DNA from: an uncultured Clostridia bacterium
GTDB taxonomy: Bacteria; Bacillota; Clostridia; Oscillospirales; Ruminococcaceae
Assembly (NCBI GenBank): GCA_947632425.1
Contig: CANRPG010000085.1
Location: forward strand, 1 to 7,809
DNA length: 7,809 bases
Direction of reading: 5' to 3'
Shown here: positions 1-6,157 of the stretch, piece after piece
Layout of the letters: each line of letters opens with the position of its first letter
Position numbering within the stretch: position 1 is the stretch's first letter
Made by a program: the position numbers and the translations under genes
Notes under the pieces: generated by a model
Databases searched by the model: none
Told to the model about the DNA's origin: nothing
What the model saw: only the letters and a program-made list of their open reading frames with translations

Positions 1-753
1 GTTATCTCCAACAACTCCGCTCACAGGCACACCGACGACGTACCTATGGTGATACCCGAGCTGAACCCCGAGCACATTGAGATAATTAACGCGCAGAGAA
101 AGCGCCTTGGCACAAAGAGAGGCTTTATTGCGGTAAAGTCAAACTGCTCGATACAAAGCTATGTGCCTGCACTTCACCCTCTTAGAAAATATGGCATTAC
201 AAAGGTGCTTGCCTGCACATATCAGGCTATTTCGGGCGCAGGAAAGACATTCAAAACATGGCCGGAAATGATAGACAACGTTATCCCCTACATTGGCGGA
301 GAGGAAGAAAAATCGAACTTAGAGCCGCTGAAAGTATGGGGCAAAATTGAGGGCGACAAAATCGTTGATGCTACTGTGCCGTCTATCACAACGCAGTGTT
401 TGAGAGTGCCTGTTTCTAACGGTCACATAGCGGCTGCATTCGTATCTTTTGAAAACAAGCCCTCTAAAGATGAAATACTTAAAGCATGGAAAGAATTTTC
501 GGGCGTGCCGCAGGAGCTTAATTTGCCCTCTGCGCCGAAGCAGTTTTTGAACTACTTTGAAGAGGACGACCGCCCTCAGACCAGACTTGACAGAGACATG
601 GAAGGCGGCATGGCTATCTCTATAGGCAGACTGCGCGAGGACACGCAGTATGACTACAAATTCGTATGCCTCAGCCACAATACACTCAGGGGTGCGGCAG
701 GCGGCGCTGTACTGCTTGCAGAGCTTTTGGCGGCTAAGGGATATTTAGACTAA
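1..753 (+). CDS. asd: Aspartate-semialdehyde dehydrogenase, C-terminal part (5' end outside window)
   Basis: Asd reduces aspartyl-4-phosphate to aspartate semialdehyde with NADPH, the branch-point step toward lysine, DAP, threonine and methionine. The frame is open from base 1, and 250 residues are visible. About 100 residues, including most of the NADP-binding fold, should lie upstream, since the family is usually about 350 residues long. The fragment starts with VISNNSAHRHTDDVP. The nucleophilic Cys is in VKSNCSIQ (visible residue 49, codon 145-147). YQAISGAG follows, and the likely catalytic His is in RVPVSNGH (visible residue 142, codon 424-426). The C-terminus carries HNTLRGAAGG. This pattern fits the archaeal/fungal-type Asd subfamily rather than the E. 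coli type. The Met codon at 46 is internal, because conserved Asd sequence continues in frame before it. dapA follows 33 bases downstream, supporting one operon. The identification is firm; the subfamily is recalled, not searched. Confidence 0.95.
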   Translation, partial: VISNNSAHRHTDDVPMVIPELNPEHIEIINAQRKRLGTKRGFIAVKSNCSIQSYVPALHPLRKYGITKVLACTYQAISGAGKTFKTWPEMIDNVIPYIGGEEEKSNLEPLKVWGKIEGDKIVDATVPSITTQCLRVPVSNGHIAAAFVSFENKPSKDEILKAWKEFSGVPQELNLPSAPKQFLNYFEEDDRPQTRLDRDMEGGMAISIGRLREDTQYDYKFVCLSHNTLRGAAGGAVLLAELLAAKGYLD

Positions 754-786
754 ACATACTAAACTTTACAGAAAGGAACAAACTTT

Positions 787-1677
787 ATGAAGCCTATTAT
801 TTTTACAGGTGCGGCGGTGGCTATCGCTACACCTATGTATGAAGACGGAACGATAAATTTTGACGGTCTGGGAAGGCTTATCGACTTCAACATAGACAAC
901 GGCACCGATGCCATTGTTATTTGCGGTACGACGGGCGAAAGCGCGACCATGACCGACGAGGAGCACGTTGAGTGCATACGCTTTGCTGTTGAAAAGACGG
1001 CTAAGAGAGTGCCTGTTATTGCAGGTACGGGCTCTAACCACACAGAGTATGCCGTAAATCTTTCTAAGAAAGCTCAGGAGCTCGGCGCTGATGCACTGCT
1101 GTGCGTTACACCTTACTACAACAAGACATCACAGGCAGGGCTTGTTGCGCATTTTACGGCAATTGCAAACGCTGTAGATCTGCCGATAATTCTTTACAAT
1201 GTGCCCTCGAGGACGGGCGTGAACATAACCCCCGAGACCTGTCAGAAGCTTTCAAAGGTAGAGAACATAGTGGCAGTAAAAGAGGCAAGCGGAAATATAA
1301 GTCAGGTGGCTAAAATTGCTGCGCTGTGCGGCGACGACCTGACGATATACAGCGGAAACGATGATCAGATTGTGCCCATTATGGCTCTTGGCGGAAAGGG
1401 CGTTATATCGGTGCTTTCTAACTGTATGCCGTTTGAGACGCATGAAATTTGCCAGCTTTGCCTTGACGGCAACTTTGCCGAGGCGAACAAGAAGTTTTTA
1501 AATGTGCTCGAGTTTGCAAACGCGCTTTTCTGCGACGTAAACCCCATTCCTGTAAAAGAGGCTTTGAACCTTATGGGATTCAAGGCAGGCCCGTGCAGAA
1601 TGCCGCTGGTTGAAATGAACGAAAACGGCAAGGCAACACTGAAAGCGGCTATGGAGAAGATAGGTCTGCTGAAATAA
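787..1677 (+). CDS. dapA: 4-hydroxy-tetrahydrodipicolinate synthase
   Basis: DapA condenses pyruvate with aspartate semialdehyde, the committed step of the lysine/DAP pathway, in the cytoplasm. The 296-residue length is typical of the family. It is a single (beta/alpha)8 barrel. Visible motifs are GTTGES at residues 47-52, TPYYNK at 108-113 with the proton-relay tyrosine, YNVPSRTG at 137-144 with the tyrosine and the substrate-binding arginine, and the Schiff-base lysine K165 in VAVKEASGN. GND at 190-192 and GGKGVISVLSN at 202-212 follow. The ATG at 787 is well placed behind AAAGGA at 772-777, nine bases upstream. It sits between asd and dapB, as expected for a DAP operon. Related N-acetylneuraminate lyases share the fold, but the motifs and context favour DapA. 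Nothing suggests damage. Confidence 0.97.
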   Translation: MKPIIFTGAAVAIATPMYEDGTINFDGLGRLIDFNIDNGTDAIVICGTTGESATMTDEEHVECIRFAVEKTAKRVPVIAGTGSNHTEYAVNLSKKAQELGADALLCVTPYYNKTSQAGLVAHFTAIANAVDLPIILYNVPSRTGVNITPETCQKLSKVENIVAVKEASGNISQVAKIAALCGDDLTIYSGNDDQIVPIMALGGKGVISVLSNCMPFETHEICQLCLDGNFAEANKKFLNVLEFANALFCDVNPIPVKEALNLMGFKAGPCRMPLVEMNENGKATLKAAMEKIGLLK

Positions 1678-1684
1678 CATAAAC

Positions 1685-1708
1685 GGGGATACGGTGCGCT
1701 GTATCCCC
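1685..1708 (+). other. Stem-loop in the dapA-dapB intergenic gap
   Basis: Bases 1685-1692 and 1701-1708 are perfect inverted complements (GGGGATAC and GTATCCCC). A further G-T and G-C pair can extend the stem to 10 pairs around a four-base TGCG loop. No T-run follows, so this is not a normal intrinsic terminator. It could be an mRNA processing or stability element that sets dapB expression relative to dapA. That role is inference. Confidence 0.6.
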
Positions 1709-1740
1709 ATACAAATATTATACATAAGAGGATAAAAAAT

Positions 1741-2499
1741 ATGGTTAACATTGTATTGTGCGGCGCTTTGGGCAAAATGGGCAGAGTGCTTGCAAACATT
1801 ATTGCGGCGCGTGATGACTGCCGCGTTTGCGCAGGTATTGATATAGGCGATGGGCAGGCTGATTTTCCTATTGTGAAAAAGCCGCAGGAGCTTGCGGAAA
1901 GGCCCGATGTTATTATCGATTTTTCGCACCCTTCGGTACTTTCAGATCTGCTGGAATACTGCCTTACAAACAACGTGGCACTGGTTGCTGCTACCACAGG
2001 CTATACCGATGAAGACATAGCTAAGATAAAGTCGGCGGCTGAGCAGATACCCGTTTTCTTTACCTGGAATATGTCGCTCGGCATAAATCTTCTGTCAACG
2101 CTGGCTAAGACCGCTGCTAAAATTCTGGGCGGACAGTTTGACATTGAGATAGTTGAAAAGCACCACAATCAGAAGCTCGATGCCCCCAGCGGCACTGCTT
2201 TGATGCTTGCAAACGCTATAAACGAGGTTCTTGACGAGCCGAAAAGCTACATCTACGACCGCCACTCGCAGCGCAAAAAGAGATCTGAAAACGAGATAGG
2301 CATACACTCTATACGCGGCGGCACAATTGTTGGCGAACATGAGATAATCTTTGCAGGTCGTGACGAAGTTATAACGCTTTCACACCAGGCGGCTTCTAAA
2401 GAAGTGTTTGCGGTGGGAGCTGTAAACGCGGCTGTGTATCTTTCAAAAATGGGCGCAGGCATTTATGATATGTCAGACCTTATGAAAGATGTCAAGTAA
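1741..2499 (+). CDS. dapB: 4-hydroxy-tetrahydrodipicolinate reductase
   Basis: DapB uses NAD(P)H to reduce the DapA product to tetrahydrodipicolinate. The 252 residues fall within the usual family length. The N-terminal Rossmann domain opens with the dinucleotide-binding motif GALGKMG (residues 8-14), followed by AATTGY at 83-88. The C-terminal catalytic/tetramerisation domain carries the family signature EKHHNQKLDAPSGTA at 139-153, with the catalytic His pair at 141-142 and K145. RGGTIVGEHEI follows at 192-202 and GAVNAAVYL near 226-234. The start is supported by AAGAGGA at 1726-1732, eight bases before the ATG. The gap from dapA is 63 bases and contains a stem-loop. The stop codon overlaps the Shine-Dalgarno site of the next gene, so the two are probably translationally linked. 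Confidence 0.97.
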   Translation: MVNIVLCGALGKMGRVLANIIAARDDCRVCAGIDIGDGQADFPIVKKPQELAERPDVIIDFSHPSVLSDLLEYCLTNNVALVAATTGYTDEDIAKIKSAAEQIPVFFTWNMSLGINLLSTLAKTAAKILGGQFDIEIVEKHHNQKLDAPSGTALMLANAINEVLDEPKSYIYDRHSQRKKRSENEIGIHSIRGGTIVGEHEIIFAGRDEVITLSHQAASKEVFAVGAVNAAVYLSKMGAGIYDMSDLMKDVK

Positions 2500-2503
2500 A
2501 GGA
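2498..2503 (+). promoter_or_regulatory. Shine-Dalgarno site that sets the start of the DUF3783-like gene
   Basis: AAAGGA overlaps the dapB TAA stop and lies six bases before the ATG at 2510. An in-frame ATG at 2489 has no comparable site, so 2510 is the preferred start. Confidence 0.75.
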
Positions 2504-2509
2504 GCAGAA

Positions 2510-2905
2510 ATGAAAGCAAGGATACAAACCAGAATTGCCCCGACCGCGCTGCTATACAATTTGGAAAATATGCGTTCTTATGAAGTGGCGCAAATATGTA
2601 CCGACGCAGGCGTACACCCGGTGCAGCTTGACACGATGAGCGCGGTGTACTCGGTGGGGTATTTGTGCGGCTGCAAGGGCTTTACGGGAGAAATCATGAA
2701 CTGTGAGATACCACAGAGCGAGGCTTTGGTGTTCTCGGGCGTTGATAAGCAGGCTATGAATACAATACTGGAGCGGCTGCGCGAGAGCAAAAACACCGTT
2801 GACTTAAAATGCGTTGTGACCGACACCAACAAGGCTTGGGCGCTGGGCGCGCTGGTGGCTGAGCTTGAAAAAGAGCACAAAATAATGCACGGTGTGCAGT
2901 CATGA
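2510..2905 (+). CDS. Small DUF3783-like protein of unknown function
   Basis: This encodes a 131-residue soluble protein with no signal peptide or membrane segment. The C-terminal half (about residues 71-126: EALVFSGVDKQAMNTILERL, then KCVVTDTNKAWALGALVAELEKEH) resembles my memory of the DUF3783 family. In that family an aliphatic strand, an alpha helix, a 'VxTxTNKxW' stretch and an acidic final helix occur in this order. The N-terminal half (ALLYNLENM...LCGCKGFTGEIMNC) may be a related alpha/beta module, as it also begins with a strand-then-helix pattern, and it carries four cysteines (residues 30, 53, 55 and 65). No function is known to me. It follows dapB by 10 bases and overlaps the next gene by ATGA, so it belongs to the operon. 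An ACT-like regulatory role is conceivable from its size and position but is not supported by any motif. Confidence 0.8.
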   Translation: MKARIQTRIAPTALLYNLENMRSYEVAQICTDAGVHPVQLDTMSAVYSVGYLCGCKGFTGEIMNCEIPQSEALVFSGVDKQAMNTILERLRESKNTVDLKCVVTDTNKAWALGALVAELEKEHKIMHGVQS

Positions 2906-3714
2906 ACAGGGGGCTTTGCTCAACAGGTGCGCTGCTTGGCAGACCAAATGGTCGGCGTTTTCAGCTGCTGCCTGAGCTTGTGCCGCTGATAAACTGCGAC
3001 GGTTTTGAGTTTATGATGTACGACAGCTGGTACGACCAAGCGGACGAGCTTCTGCGCGTGCTGAAAAGCCTTCGTGTGCCCTTCCCTGTTATGCACTTTG
3101 AAAAGCACATAGGCGAGTTTGTAACTAAGGGCGAATTTTCACAGGCTAGCCGCAGGTTTGAGCTCAACTGCCATATTGCAAACGAGATAGGCGCAGAAAA
3201 GGCAGTTTTGCATTTGTGGAACGGCGTTCTTTCGGACAGCAATTTTGAAAACAGTCTTAAAGGGTATGGAATACTGCGAAAGATCGCTGAAAAGTATGAA
3301 ATAGATCTGCTGGTGGAAAATGTAGTCTGCCACGAGAAAGACCCTATTACTCGCTGGCAGCAGCTTATAGATGAATACCCCGATGCAGGGCTTATATATG
3401 ATACAAAAATGGCTGCTTTTCACGCTCAGGACGAACTGTTCTGCGGCGATGGATACCAAAGGCTGTGGCAGAATGTAAGGCATCTGCACGTGAATGATTA
3501 CGGCGGAAAATACATGGAGTGGCAGGCTTTGAAAACCTTGCCTGTGGGCATGGGGCATATTGATTTTGAAAAATTCTTTGAAAAGCTGAAAAGCGTTGGT
3601 TACACGGGCTTTCTTACCGCAGAGGCGACAGCTTTTGACCAAAGCGGCATGGTGGACACAACGCTTTTAAATGAATGCTTTGATAAAATAAGAGCGTATC
3701 TTGATCGGAGTTGA
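2902..3714 (+). CDS. Xylose-isomerase-like TIM-barrel protein (sugar phosphate isomerase/epimerase family)
   Basis: A 270-residue cytoplasmic protein of the AP-endonuclease-2 / xylose-isomerase-like barrel superfamily, whose members are metal-dependent isomerases, epimerases or endonuclease IV relatives. The ordered barrel strands carry plausible metal ligands: GFEFM (E36), VMHFEKH (H65), AVLHLWN (H104), DLLVENVVCH (E139), GLIYDTKMAAFH (D167, H174), RHLHVND (H194/H196) and FLTAEA (E241). GMGHIDFEKFFEKLKSVGYTG (residues 217-237) is the typical closing segment, seen in many sugar-phosphate isomerases. The gene overlaps the previous stop by ATGA and has no clear Shine-Dalgarno site, so translation is probably coupled to the upstream gene. 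The substrate cannot be told from sequence. An inosose or hydroxypyruvate isomerase type is possible, and so is an uncharacterised cell-wall sugar role suggested only by the neighbouring dap and CapA genes. Confidence 0.88.
   Translation: MNRGLCSTGALLGRPNGRRFQLLPELVPLINCDGFEFMMYDSWYDQADELLRVLKSLRVPFPVMHFEKHIGEFVTKGEFSQASRRFELNCHIANEIGAEKAVLHLWNGVLSDSNFENSLKGYGILRKIAEKYEIDLLVENVVCHEKDPITRWQQLIDEYPDAGLIYDTKMAAFHAQDELFCGDGYQRLWQNVRHLHVNDYGGKYMEWQALKTLPVGMGHIDFEKFFEKLKSVGYTGFLTAEATAFDQSGMVDTTLLNECFDKIRAYLDRS
3706..3710 (+). promoter_or_regulatory. Shine-Dalgarno site that sets the CapA-family gene start
   Basis: CGGAG lies eight bases before the ATG at 3719 and overlaps the end of the TIM-barrel gene. 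It supports 3719 over the in-frame TTG at 3701. The ATG start also puts a proper lipoprotein signal peptide at the N-terminus. Confidence 0.7.
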
Positions 3715-3718
3715 TAGC

Positions 3719-5116
3719 ATGAAATTAAGAAAACCGGCTGCTTTTGCACTCTCGCTGGCGGTAATGTTCCAGCTGACGGCGTGCAATGAGATAGCCAAAA
3801 AAGATATACAGCAGCAGGGCGAACAGAGCGGCGGCAGCAGTCTGAGTACGCCGGAGAGTACCGAAGATGTACAAAGCGAGGCGGAAGATCCTTCGCCCGA
3901 GGTAACGCCTGCGCAGCTTCAGCAGCTTTTTCAGGGGTTTGATTCGGGGCTGGACGCAACGAGCGACTTTTTTGAGTGGTGCGTTGAGTTCACCGAGGAT
4001 CCGATGCTTCTTGACAAGATAAACGAGGCGTTCAAAAGCGGCGAATTTTCGGCGCAGAAGTGGTTTGAACTGACGGGAATGACTGTGAAGGTGACTAATG
4101 ATTACTACACGGGCGCGGTATACAACACCGACAACATTATTGTTATGCCCTCTAACGGCGAGGACGGCATTCAGCTGACGTTCGGCGGCGACATAAGCCT
4201 TGCCGACAACTGGACGGTAATGGACTACTACAAGACCACGAGCGGCATTTCGGACTGCATTTCGCCGTTTCTTATCGACAAGATGAAGGCGGCTGACATT
4301 GCGATGCTAAACAACGAATTTTGCTTTTCAACGCGCGGCGAGCGCATACCCGAGAAGGCGTTTTGCTTTATTGCAGACCCCTCGCACGTTTCTATATACG
4401 GCGAAATGGGCATTGATATTGTTGACCTGGCGAACAATCACTGCTATGATTATGGCCCTGATTCATTTACCGACACGCTTGCTACCCTTGACGGGGCGAA
4501 CATAAAGCACGTTGGCGCAGGCGAGAATATAAACGATGCGAAGAAGCCGATCTATTACATCATCGAGGGCAGAAAGATAGCATACGTTGCGGCGACGAGG
4601 GCAGAAAAATGGACTGCTCTTACGCCCGAAGCTACCGAGACGACCTCGGGTACGCTGCGGTGTTACGAGCCAGATGCGTTTATTGAGGTGATAAAAGAGG
4701 CGAAGAAAAACGCCGACCTTGTTATTGCAAACGTTCACTGGGGCACCGAGGACAGCCACGAGCTGGAGGACGTTCAGCCTGAAACAGGTTATATGTACGT
4801 TGATGCAGGGGCTGACCTGATCATAGGCTCGCACGCGCACTGTTTGCAGGGCATCGAGTATTACAAAGGCGTGCCGATTTTCTACAATCTGGGTAACTTC
4901 TGGTTCAGCCACTACGACATCGATACGGGGCTGGTGGGCGTTACGATAAATGACGACAACACGCTTGAATGCACCTTCTACCCTGCCACACAGCGCGACT
5001 GCAAGACGACATATGTTGGCGGCGAGGCTGAGGGTCAGCGGATAATAGATGCGCTGAACAGTTACAACATAAACGCGACGGTGGGCGCAGACGGGGTTGT
5101 TACCGAGGATAAGTAA
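3719..5116 (+). CDS. CapA-family (poly-gamma-glutamate synthesis type) lipoprotein
   Basis: A 465-residue predicted surface lipoprotein. Residues 1-22 form a signal peptide (KLRK, hydrophobic core, lipobox LTAC) with the lipidated Cys at 22. A Ser/Gln/Glu-rich linker runs to about residue 62, followed by a helical spacer. The catalytic domain, a calcineurin-like metallophosphatase fold of the PGA_cap/CapA type, spans about residues 150-425. Motifs in order are LTFGGDIS (153-160), LNNE (197-200), DLANNHCYDYG (236-246), ANVHWG (337-342), IIGSHAHCLQG (368-378) and YNLGNFWFSH (389-398). All expected metal-binding Asp, Asn and His residues appear present. CapA relatives take part in poly-gamma-glutamate capsule assembly, but many lipoprotein members have no known substrate. 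The gene starts four bases after the TIM-barrel stop and ends the operon. Its last 14-15 codons recur twice downstream as relics. No strong terminator follows immediately. Confidence 0.92.
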   Translation: MKLRKPAAFALSLAVMFQLTACNEIAKKDIQQQGEQSGGSSLSTPESTEDVQSEAEDPSPEVTPAQLQQLFQGFDSGLDATSDFFEWCVEFTEDPMLLDKINEAFKSGEFSAQKWFELTGMTVKVTNDYYTGAVYNTDNIIVMPSNGEDGIQLTFGGDISLADNWTVMDYYKTTSGISDCISPFLIDKMKAADIAMLNNEFCFSTRGERIPEKAFCFIADPSHVSIYGEMGIDIVDLANNHCYDYGPDSFTDTLATLDGANIKHVGAGENINDAKKPIYYIIEGRKIAYVAATRAEKWTALTPEATETTSGTLRCYEPDAFIEVIKEAKKNADLVIANVHWGTEDSHELEDVQPETGYMYVDAGADLIIGSHAHCLQGIEYYKGVPIFYNLGNFWFSHYDIDTGLVGVTINDDNTLECTFYPATQRDCKTTYVGGEAEGQRIIDALNSYNINATVGADGVVTEDK

Positions 5117-5215
5117 TTCTTTCGCCGTGTGTCAAAAGCAGTACCGAAAAGAAACGGTTTGAATATAAATATGCACTGATTTTACTATCTACAGTCTGTT
5201 GGAAGTATATTCTAT

Positions 5216-5414
5216 CTGAGACACTGCCACCGCTTCGCAACTCTACCACTCCACAAAAAAGAAAAATGCGCCACCCACACAGCTATGTGACAGGAAGAAT
5301 ATTCTGCTATCGCTTCCGCTTTGCGTGTAGCGTAGTTGAGTGTTCTGTAGGTATTTTACCCTGCACTGCAACGCGACGGTGGGCGCAGACGTGGTTGTGA
5401 CTGAGGATAAGTAG
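5216..5414 (+). repeat. Direct-repeat block, copy 1 (partner at 5905-6105)
   Basis: The block starts with a 32-base stretch (5216-5247) that matches 5905-5936 at all but one base. It continues through an AT-rich segment to a core repeat 77 bases in, then TACCCTGC at 5357, and ends with a CapA-tail relic and a TAG stop. The order and spacing of all four landmarks agree with copy 2. Confidence 0.8.
5335..5414 (+). pseudogene. Relic of a CapA-family gene 3' end (first)
   Basis: Bases 5370-5414 read NATVGADVVVTEDK-stop, matching the end of the intact CapA-family gene (NATVGADGVVTEDK-stop, 5072-5116) at 41 of 45 bases. Of the differences, one changes an amino acid, two are synonymous and one swaps the stop codon. 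Just upstream, 5354-5377 reads FYPALQRD in another frame, matching FYPATQRD of the gene (residues 420-427). GTTGAGTGT at 5335-5343 matches the codons for LEC before it, with a 10-base insertion between. The 80 bases separating two CGCGAC copies in the intact gene (4994 and 5074) are missing. There is no start codon or domain, so it is a non-coding remnant. Confidence 0.75.
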
Positions 5415-5904
5415 GAACGAAACTTCCCTACCGCATTAGTTCATAGCCCCTAAAAATCAATTCGCCTTATAGCTGTACGGAAGAATATTCTGCCAGTACT
5501 CTTTGCGTTGGGGCGTGTATTAGAAGCAAAGGCAAGAAGCGCCGCCATTACCGCGGCACGCCACACACTCCGCCATCTTCACTAAAAAATAAAACAAATC
5601 GCCTTGTTCCCCACGCGGCAGGAAGAATATTCTGCCAGAGATTTTTTTTTTGGGCGGTATGTGCGTATTAGAAGTAAGGAAGGTAAGAAGCTCTATCCAA
5701 CAATTGCAAGCACTGTACTCCCTCAGCTTCTGCACACTGATATATCGACACGCTTCCTAAAAAATCAATCACACAAGCAGTTTGTTGGAAGAATATTCCG
5801 CCAGCCTTTCTTTTTGAGAGATACATAGATTAAAATCAGAAGCAGGAAGCAAGAAACAATAGCCTTTCTGCGGCAAGCCTCTGCACCTTTCCGCCACGCC
5901 CTAC

Positions 5905-6105
5905 CTGAAACACTGCCACCGCTTCGCAACTCTACCTACCACATATATAAGAAAAAACGCCGTTTCTTGCCATATATTTGCTGGATGAATATTCTGCCAG
6001 CATATTTCTTTGTGTGCGGTATGTTGTTGTATAGGTTTACGATTTCACGTTCTACCCTGCCCTGCTACTGTCGCAGCAGATGGTGTCGTGACTGAGGATA
6101 AGTAA
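5905..6105 (+). repeat. Direct-repeat block, copy 2 (partner at 5216-5414)
   Basis: It contains the 32-base near-identical opening (5905-5936), a core repeat 78 bases in (5983), TACCCTGC at 6053, and a CapA-tail relic ending in TAA. Copy 1 has a 77-base opening-to-core distance. The core-to-TACCCTGC distance differs by six bases (64 versus 70), consistent with old duplication plus small indels. Confidence 0.8.
6036..6105 (+). pseudogene. Relic of a CapA-family gene 3' end (second)
   Basis: Bases 6064-6105 read ATVAADGVVTEDK-stop, the same as the intact gene's C-terminus except for one Gly-to-Ala change. Ten of 42 bases differ: eight are synonymous third-position changes, and two fall in the single changed codon. 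Immediately upstream, 6036-6061 (GTTTACGATTTCACGTTC then TACCCTGCC) reads VYDFTFYPA in a different frame, comparable to LECTFYPA of the gene. The middle section of about 26 residues is missing, as in the first relic. It directly precedes the terminator, as a real gene end would. Confidence 0.75.
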
Positions 6106-6109
6106 ATAA

Positions 6110-6136
6110 AAAAGTCGGGCTTAATGTCCGACTTTT
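6110..6136. terminator. Bidirectional rho-independent terminator between convergent genes
   Basis: Bases 6110-6120 pair with 6126-6136 (AAAAGTCGGGC and GTCCGACTTTT, one G-T pair) around a five-base loop. A T-rich TTTTGTTTTG tract follows on the plus strand. The A-run on the left gives a T-run on the minus strand. It can therefore end both the capA-direction transcript and the zinc-ribbon gene transcript. Confidence 0.88.
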
Positions 6137-6157
6137 GTTTTGTTCGGTTTTACAGCT

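Larger units (their letters stand above)
5201..6000 (+). repeat. Array of six near-palindromic core repeats in diverged units
   Basis: The consensus core is GGAAGAATATTCTGCCAG. Copies start at 5201 (degenerate, GGAAGTATATTCT), 5293 (ends in CTGCTA), 5479 (exact), 5621 (exact), 5787 (one change, TTCCGCC) and 5983 (one change, GGATGAAT). AGAATATTCT at its centre is a perfect palindrome, and GG...CC extends the symmetry, so each copy can fold locally; several have extra flanking arms, such as GGCAG/CTGCC at 5617-5636 and GCTGG/CCAGC at 5980-6001. Similarity extends beyond the core. Upstream there is a CTAAAAAATCAATCGCC-like stretch (near 5451, 5582 and 5757). Downstream there is CTTTG followed by GCGTATTAGAAG-like sequence (near 5500, 5662 and 6008). 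Start-to-start spacing is 92, 186, 142, 166 and 196 bases. All copies share one orientation. I recognise no named family. Confidence 0.8.
5117..6107 (+). other. Gene-free, repeat-filled region between CapA gene and terminator
   Basis: About 990 bases hold no convincing coding sequence. Short open frames here lack Shine-Dalgarno sites and recognisable domains, and they read through the repeated cores. The content is six diverged core repeats, a duplicated block of about 200 bases, and two CapA 3'-end relics. A weak ACCG/CGGT hairpin (5143-5158) follows capA, but it is too small to call a terminator. Base use changes visibly from the GC-balanced genes to AT-rich patches with C-rich plus-strand runs. 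Confidence 0.8.

Noticed and set aside
2489..2509. Upstream ATG at 2489 as the start of the DUF3783-like gene
   Set aside because: It would overlap dapB and lacks a well-spaced ribosome site, while 2510 has AAAGGA six bases before it.
5520..5735. Short minus-strand open frame in the repeat region
   Set aside because: It reads antisense through a core repeat, with no ribosome site and no family resemblance.
5604..5828. Short plus-strand open frame of 74 codons in the repeat region
   Set aside because: It reads through two core repeats (RQEEYSAR, VGRIFRQP), has no Shine-Dalgarno site and no recognisable domain.
5201..6000. CRISPR array
   Set aside because: Spacing is 92-196 bases and irregular, flanks are related to each other rather than unique spacers, and no cas gene is present.
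5072..6105. Diversity-generating retroelement (repeat of a gene's 3' end)
   Set aside because: There is no reverse transcriptase gene, and the differences are silent third-position changes rather than changes confined to adenines of a template.
5201..6105. Shufflon-like or invertible C-terminal cassettes
   Set aside because: The core repeat does not occur inside the CapA coding sequence, all cores face one way, and no recombinase gene is in view.
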